64,000 nucleotides of DNA from Bolinopsis microptera (Eukaryota; Ctenophora; Tentaculata; Lobata; Bolinopsidae). The DNA lies in contig NC_087081.1 of NCBI RefSeq assembly GCF_026151205.1, positions 15,860,837 to 15,924,836 on the forward strand, written 5' to 3'. Of the stretch, positions 58,001 through 64,000 are shown in pieces. Made by a program: the position numbers and the translations under genes. Position 1 is the first letter of the stretch. Each line of letters starts with the position of its first letter. A model generated the notes under the pieces. The model did no database searches. It saw nothing but the letters and a program-made list of their open reading frames with translations, and was not told the origin of the DNA.

Positions 58001-59914
58001 TTCTCTCCCTCCATTGGCTCCGGACCGGGTGATGATGATAGAGCATAGATTGTCTGATTTCTAACATTTTTGAGCTGGTCAAACTATTGGGAGTAATTTG
58101 TATAGGAGTCAATCCGCCAATGGGCTGCTCGGATCCGGCTGCTACTCCAATAAGATCCCACGATTTAGAGTCAATTAGTGTAATTACATTTGGCTAAGGA
58201 GCTCTGCTGGTGACTGCTACAGGTGGAGGTCGGAATGTGATATAATGGGAAGCGTCTAACTCTGCTGACCTGTCAAGATTCAGTTCCTATCAATCTGTGG
58301 GGGAGAGAAATTGAGGTGGAGGAACTACAGGTTGCTTGCGGAGGGACCAGACAGAGATAGACCCCCAGTGAGAAGGTCTAGATACCCGGTAGTGGGTACA
58401 GTAGACCTGGGATCTGCAAACCACCGGGGATATAACCTCAGGATAGGGTTATGTCTGGGCGGAGTTGTGAGGTTATAAAGAGTTTGCCGCCGTTTGGGTT
58501 GGTTTCAGGATTTGTTCAATGTTTTAAATCGGAGAAAAGAGAAGTGCTGGGTGTACCAGTTAAAATTCGGGCTGTGAAAGCCTCAAAATTACTCAACGCT
58601 TGAAAAAAAATGTGAAATTTTTCAAGAAGAATTAGCCTGCTGTAGACTCATTAATTGGGCAGGTTTGAAAATCTCCCGTTTTATATTTTATGCCGTTTCG
58701 TTGCTCAAAGCCGCCAGTTGGATCTGTGGCCAATGCATCTAGACTATTTTAATGTCAAGAAAAATTATTCACGCACTTGTCAATGATTGCAAGGTTCAAA
58801 GTTAAGACGGTGGTGCGATTAAAACTTCATCTTTCATATTAAATGCATCTCCCCCACCCCCTCACCACAGTATTTGCCATATAAACTATCCCCATAAACT
58901 AATCAAGACTGTCGCTATTTATTTAGCCATGATCGTCAAGACCAGATCACAGATCCAAATGTCACTTTAAAAATTGATAAACTTCTATTAACATGTGGAG
59001 GGAGGCTATCGGTACGGACATCTCTCTCTCTGATAGAATTTATAAGTGGACATATCCATCCTGATAAAGATATTAAGTGGTCCCATCAGTTGTTACCAGT
59101 AAAAATGTGGACAGCCAGTCACGGATCCACGAGGCAATCCGATCGGTCTTCTTTATTGGAATCACTTTGTGCGGTGCTTAAATTTATTGGATCTTGTAAT
59201 AAATTTATCCACGAAATTTATCACGATGAAAAGGTATATCGTGATGGATTGAGGAATTAATTTACGCCTGGTTTATGAGATCAGGTTGTTGTCTTTCTTA
59301 ATCAGTGGTCACGTGATAAAACATCCAGACCAATCGAAACATCATAATTACGAGGATCCTTTCTCATTGGTTACCATAAATCGCGTGCTGTTTTCTTATG
59401 AGCCACTTAGATTCGCGTGCTATTTCCCTATTGGTCCAAGCTGCACGTTTAGTGTGATTCGTGTCAGATTCGTCCGTCAACTTAGCAAAAACTCTAATAT
59501 ATGGAGGGTTTCATATAATGGCTTGTGCAATATTTGAATCACGTTAATGGACAAAGTCAACCCGTTTACGTCCCCATATATCTTATATTTAAATTACTTA
59601 GCTGGTTTTATATATTATATAATATATATTTATATCTTAATCAGATGTAATGAAGGACGTTTCTTAATCAATGCTAGATATTTCATGGTTATATATCAAG
59701 GCTAAAGTAGGTTGATCCGACAGTGCAATGCTCGGTCGTAACATAGCATACAAAGTGTTGGCATATTTCGCCAATTTGTGGAATTCAATTTTAGTAACAG
59801 TTTGTAGCCCGGATTGTATCATTACTATCCGATGTTAAAATTAGAATGATGGCTGGAATAACCTTAATCATCCCCAAAATGACAACAACTAAATCCTAAA
59901 ATGATAACTAACAG
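55070..59914. other. Intron-like region; a missing exon is expected here
   Basis: No firm exon was found. CACGTG motifs continue (55,149, 55,397, 55,439, 56,686, 56,700, 57,751, 57,958, 59,310). The frame at 55,617-55,799 begins after ATGTCAG but shows no domain. Confidence 0.35.
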
Positions 59915-60105
59915 AACCCCACCTCCAGGAACAAGCAAATCCACCAAGACTTTCAGAGGAGCAAGCGCCCTGGCTCCCGGTTTCTCTCCCAGCATGTTGA
60001 GCAACATTACTGATTCCGCTACACAGAGCACTGACAGTGGTACGGGTATGGATGCTACAACCCCCGTCATGGAACAGAGACCCGTATTTTCTCCTACTTC
60101 ATTGG
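59915..60105 (+). CDS. Exon: Thr/Ser/Pro-rich segment of the long gene
   Basis: It runs from AACTAACAG to TTGG|GTAAAT. The frame enters needing two earlier bases (phase 2) and leaves in phase 1. It encodes TPPPGTSKSTKTFRGASALA, then PGFSPSMLSNITDSATQSTD and ends PVFSPTSL. It is the first of seven closely spaced exons whose phases all join. The bias to Ser, Thr and Pro with no cysteine is typical of disordered activation or repression regions of nuclear regulators. That role is inferred from composition only. Confidence 0.6.
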
Positions 60106-60252
60106 GTAAATACATCTTTATTTCTTGTAGGATAATCGGATGATTATTAACTTGCCCGATTGGTTTGGCTTCTTCGTTTGATTTCCTAAAATCACCCTAA
60201 ACTGAGAAGCAAGAGGTGTTACAATTTTCAAACTAATCCCCGTCACCCACAG

Positions 60253-60401
60253 CCTCCACAACAACAGGAACACCCGGAACCCCCAAAGCAACCCCTTCCC
60301 TGACAGAGTACCCCAGCACCACTCCTGGGGGAATGTTGTGCACTCCCTCCCTCACCTCATCCTCTCCTGCTTCCTCTCCCGGGGATAGTCTACTCTCACC
60401 G
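60253..60401 (+). CDS. Exon: Thr/Pro/Ser-rich segment
   Basis: It follows CCCACAG. The first two bases complete the codon from 60,105. It encodes STTTGTPGTPKATPSLTEYP then STTPGGMLCTPSLTSSSPAS, ending DSLLSP at CCG|GTTAGT, phase 0. TP and SP pairs are frequent, so proline-directed phosphorylation is possible. Confidence 0.6.
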
Positions 60402-60429
60402 GTTAGTTGCGTCTCACTGTACATCATTA

Positions 60430-60540
60430 TTCCTGTTTAGTTCCTGTTTAGTTCCTGTTTAGTTCCTGTTTAGTTCCTGTTTAGTTCCTGTTTAGTTCCT
60501 CTTTAGTTCCTCTTTAGTTCCTCTTTAGTTCCTCTTTAGT
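60430..60540. repeat. 11-bp minisatellite TTCCTGTTTAG/TTCCTCTTTAG in an intron
   Basis: Six TTCCTGTTTAG units are followed by four TTCCTCTTTAG units. It starts 28 bp after the splice donor at 60,402. Each unit is pyrimidine-rich and ends in TAG, resembling a chain of splice acceptors. Confidence 0.95.
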
Positions 60541-61296
60541 TCATGTTTTACCCTATTAAATTCCTTTAGTATCTCTCCTCTTACTGGCTAAGAAAAGTAA
60601 GACAAATTGTGATTTATATGAATTGATGCTCAACTTTCACGGCACTCCCGTGACAGTACATTTTTTTGTGATTGTCTCGATGTTTCCTGTATTTACGTGT
60701 CAATAGGTATTGATCCACAGTATTTTCTCCTTTACTCTAAATTTTCCCTATTGTTGCACTGTCTAGCTAGAGTCTATTTAATGAAAACCAGAAAAATGTC
60801 CACGTGCTTTAATGAAACGTAACGCATGAGCAATAACAATTCAAGTCGAAAAGAGATTGACTATGCTAATTTCTGTTACAAATCTAGAAATCTCAACTTT
60901 CCAATTATTCAAAATTCATAAAGGAAACCCTTTTTTATGCACTGCTTACGTACCATAACAACTTAACTAATCTCAATGTTCAGTTTGTTAATGATGCTAA
61001 ATATAGTATATAATATAACAAATATGTATATTTAAAAATACATATAACAAATAAATAAATACATGAATATAAAAATAGTAATAATCCAGCAGGCCGGATC
61101 AATGACGAACACACTACTTTCCCCGGGCCAAGTATCCACTCCGGAACCTAAGGAGATGAAAGACACAAACTTCACTGCCACCGTACGTTTCAAACTATAT
61201 TCTGTCCCTTTTTGAACTCGGATTATCAAATATCGTTTTATCATCGTGAATTGTTCAACATATATGACAGTTTGAAAACATTTCCTTGTGTTTCAG

Positions 61297-61437
61297 AGTA
61301 TATTTGGAGACCCCGGAACGAACGCCGCCCTTTCAGCCACTCTGTCAGCTGCTTTGCTTTCTCAGCCCCTTTTCTCTCAGGCTATGACACAATTAACTAA
61401 CTCCATTACTAGTACTAACAACATTGCTAATTCTCAG
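61297..61437 (+). CDS. Exon: Ala/Leu/Ser-rich segment
   Basis: 47 codons between TGTTTCAG and CAG|GTAAGA, phase 0 on both sides. It encodes SIFGDPGTNAALSATLSAAL, then LSQPLFSQAMTQLTNSITST, ending NNIANSQ. The Ala/Leu-rich run could form a helix. A strong consensus donor makes this one of the best exons of the set. Confidence 0.7.
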
Positions 61438-61710
61438 GTAAGAATCGTTTTAAATTGATACAGTTAAAATAAATTCTAATTAGTTGATAAAACCAATTTT
61501 ATCGTGAATACATTAAATTCATTGGTGTCCAATAAAGTAGCATACTGCCCGGCAACTTTTAAAAAACTAGCGAATATAAAACTTCCAATGCAACCGTTTT
61601 TGAAGAATCTAAAGAATTCTTCTCCCTCCCAGGCAATGTATATTCTGATATCTGATATACTAATTAATTAATTAATTAACTAACTAATTAGTAATTCTTC
61701 TCGCTCCCAG

Positions 61711-61803
61711 GCAATGATCTCCTCTTCTTCCGGTACGACCACTTCCCCAATCTGTAGTTCTCCAGCTAAAGCAACATCTGAACAGAGCTCTCCTCTAAAT
61801 CAG
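61711..61803 (+). CDS. Exon: Ser-rich segment
   Basis: 31 codons between CTCCCAG and CAG|GTAATA, phase 0 on both sides, so it could be skipped without a frame change. It encodes AMISSSSGTTTSPICSSPAK then ATSEQSSPLNQ. A decoy TCCCAGGCAATG occurs 80 bp earlier (61,627-61,638) and could be an alternative acceptor. Confidence 0.65.
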
Positions 61804-62088
61804 GTAATAATTAGTCATAATGAGTTAATCAGTTTATTGGTACTTTGATAAAAACTAATCAATTATCATCAATAATCGATGATCCAGCTATTTTAAAGTT
61901 GAATGGATTTCTATTTGCTTACAAGCTGCTTTGTATTTTCATGTGAAAAATTTTAAGGTAAATTCAGGCAAAGTTGACATTTTCTGCCATATTTTTATAG
62001 TAACAGACAGCCTGACTTAATAACACGATCCTATTCTAAATTTCATCGGACTAATTCCTGACCCCTTCTGACCTGCACTTAATCTCAG

Positions 62089-62199
62089 GGGAGAGATAAA
62101 GGGTCCCCAGGGGGAGGAATGGGATCACCTAATCTTAGTGAGAATCTATCCTTCACTGATGGCACGGACCAGCTATCAGATCTAATTCACATCAAACAG
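62089..62199 (+). CDS. Exon: Gly/Ser-rich then acidic segment
   Basis: 37 codons between AATCTCAG and CAG|GTAACT, phase 0 on both sides. It encodes GRDKGSPGGGMGSPNLSENL then SFTDGTDQLSDLIHIKQ. It too could be skipped in frame. Confidence 0.7.
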
Positions 62200-62675
62200 G
62201 TAACTGTCACTACTTATGTGATAATATGTAATATGCCGGTTAAGTTATATAGAAACGCAGATCCTTAAGCAATAAGCAGATATTATATCAAGAATATGGA
62301 AGTCTTTAAATGACTTAGCATCGCATACGGTCCAATTAAAAACAGATTATGTTATAATTTTAGTGGCTATTTTTCACCAAGTTCTTAAATGGGTGGAAGG
62401 TGGTCCTCGACTCTTAAGTGACACTTTTTATCCGATGAACATGAAAGATTGTGGATCGATTCCGAATCCGTCTGCTTAAAGTATTAACTCTGGGGATGGT
62501 ATGAGAATGTTATGACATTCTTTAAAAGTGCCAACTCTTGACTCGATAAGTCATTGGTCGATCGATAATCTATCAATGATTGATCCATAATGGATTGTTA
62601 ATTGATCAATAATGGATCGTTAATCGATCAATAATCGGTTTACAATTGCCAATAAACGTTGAATTACGCCCTCAG

Positions 62676-62761
62676 TTGACAGATGTTTTGGGACGTAAAG
62701 CAGTTTTGGATTCGTTGTCTCCAAATATTTCCAGTGGTGCAGATCTATCTCAATATCTTGG
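62676..62761 (+). CDS. Exon of the long gene
   Basis: It follows GCCCTCAG and ends at CTTGG|GTAAGA, leaving two bases. It encodes LTDVLGRKAVLDSLSPNISS then GADLSQYL. The two bases (GG) join with C at 63,060 to make Gly. Confidence 0.6.
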
Positions 62762-63059
62762 GTAAGATAAGGAACTAATTCTGGAATCTTACTGGATTAT
62801 TGATTTAATTCGGTTGGTTATTATCGAATTAAATGAATTCATAAAAAAATCATCATGCGATATTATTATGCCCTAGAAGGAGCTTGCTAAAAATACACTT
62901 CCACTATTACACTATTCTAATCTAGTAGCACTTAGCACAAAGTAGTCGTTACCACCTTACTAACCAATTATAGACTACAAATTAGGAAATATTTCCCAAA
63001 CTTCCAGCTTGAGTTCCGGCCTCTGTTTAACCCGGCATTTCCACCAGATCTACAATCAG

Positions 63060-63174
63060 CATGGCACAAGCAGCCTCTCTCCTCGGCCAGCTCCCAACTT
63101 CAACCTCCGCAAGCAACCGTAATCTCCTGGGGTCTCTCTGTGGCATGCCTCTTTACAATATGGAACAAGCTCTG
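63060..63174 (+). CDS. Exon of the long gene, last one inside the window
   Basis: The acceptor is CTACAATCAG at 63,050-63,059, and the end is CTG|GTGAGT, phase 0. It encodes MAQAASLLGQLPTSTSASNR then NLLGSLCGMPLYNMEQAL. An upstream acceptor candidate (CTTCCAG at 63,001-63,007) would shift the frame into a stop, so 63,060 is preferred. The gene continues to the right. No DNA-binding domain is visible, and its family remains unknown. Confidence 0.6.
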
Positions 63175-63894
63175 GTGAGTGGAGAATCATTAGATTACTA
63201 ATAGAGTTTCTAATTTGTGATCCACTTTTAAAAATTACGAATGGTCCAGTTTAGTTACGAGGTCGCTTTTAGTATTGATAGAATTGCAATCTTTGTGTAC
63301 CGTAAATCCTGCTTAATTTTTGCACACGAACTAGCCAAATGACCCAATCCAATCTGATTCAGCCTCCGCAAGCAATCGCAATGTTTTTAAATTGTCTCCG
63401 TAATTTGTCATCCCCCGGCGTTTACTTTAACGATTTGTCATTATACTTTAATTAAAGCCCGTCTTTCGAACAATATTCTCGCATTTTGTGATGCTAACGG
63501 GGGACTCACGAGAGAATCTTGTCATATGTAGTCTCTCCAGAATATGTTTATCAAGGAAATTTAGTCAGTCCTTAACTAACCAATCAGAGAGCTCTATTTT
63601 AGCCAGTCCTTCCCGACTGATATTAATAAATTTGTCTCTACAAAAGAATCGCAACTTGTAATTATCGTATAAGACTGTTTTGCGGAGTTTTTGAACTTAT
63701 AAGGTCAGTTAGTTTAACCCCCTTAACGGTGAAGCAATCGAGGGGATTATACGTGAAGCGTCCCTTAATGGCCCCTGGCAAAGTAGTGTCTAAAAGTGTT
63801 AAATATCAGTGAGATCAAACGAACCTGTAAAATATTATAGACCAGCAATTTACATTGGCTTTAAAGTTGGTATATAACTGTAAAAATTTGTAAA

Positions 63895-63896
<2 letters not shown>
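63175..63896. other. Intron after the last visible exon
   Basis: It has repeated CCTCCGCAAGCAA-type sequence (also in the exon at 63,060 and near 57,035), but no exon is seen. Confidence 0.4.

Positions 63897-63960
<64 letters not shown>
63897..63960. repeat. (AG)n microsatellite
   Basis: A perfect AG run of 64 bp close to the window end, followed by a CACGTG at 63,976. Confidence 0.98.
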
Positions 63961-63963
<3 letters not shown>

Positions 63964-64000
63964 TACTTAGTAGCACGTGGCAACATGAGGGATTTATGGC

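Overview
The window looks like nuclear DNA of a multicellular animal, most likely an invertebrate and possibly an early-branching one. The evidence is GT-AG introns with long spacers, a metazoan-type non-LTR reverse transcriptase, a FLYWCH/Mutator-like transposase remnant, TTAGGG-like repeats, and a small secreted-peptide gene with dibasic and Gly-dibasic sites. Nothing bacterial or viral was recognised. The species cannot be named from the sequence alone.

Bases 1 to about 31,300 are a dense graveyard of nested repeats. In order: the 3' end of a LINE-type reverse transcriptase ORF (1-936); a small reverse-strand secreted peptide precursor (1,478-1,732); a TIR element (2,001-2,822); a foldback palindrome (3,391-7,573) with a 1.75 kb insertion in its left arm and a hAT-like MITE in its loop; an 88-101 bp minisatellite (8,123-8,760); a foldback carrying TTAGGG-like repeats in both arms (9,713-11,935); and a very large palindrome (arms 13,564-18,153 and 21,251-24,122). 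Its centre holds a smaller inverted-repeat element and a decayed FLYWCH-MULE transposon (19,881-21,248). Several short hairpin or MITE families recur here. Some have target-site duplications, and some insertions have an 'empty' copy elsewhere in the same window.

From about 31,300 to the end the character changes. Dispersed inverted repeats nearly vanish and are replaced by single-copy DNA with simple repeats, many CCAAT/ATTGG motifs and a striking excess of CACGTG (about 48 by eye), often as TCACGTGAC. Scattered through it are short exons on the + strand whose splice phases fit together (40,794-41,088, 54,935-55,069, 59,915-63,174, perhaps with a first exon at 34,245-34,253). They look like one long gene for a Ser/Thr/Pro-rich, low-complexity, probably nuclear protein that continues past the window. 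I could not identify the protein family. At least one exon between 55.1 and 59.9 kb is probably missing, because the phases do not join there.

The two halves appear independent: a heterochromatin-like transposon nest beside the regulatory and intronic territory of a long-intron gene.
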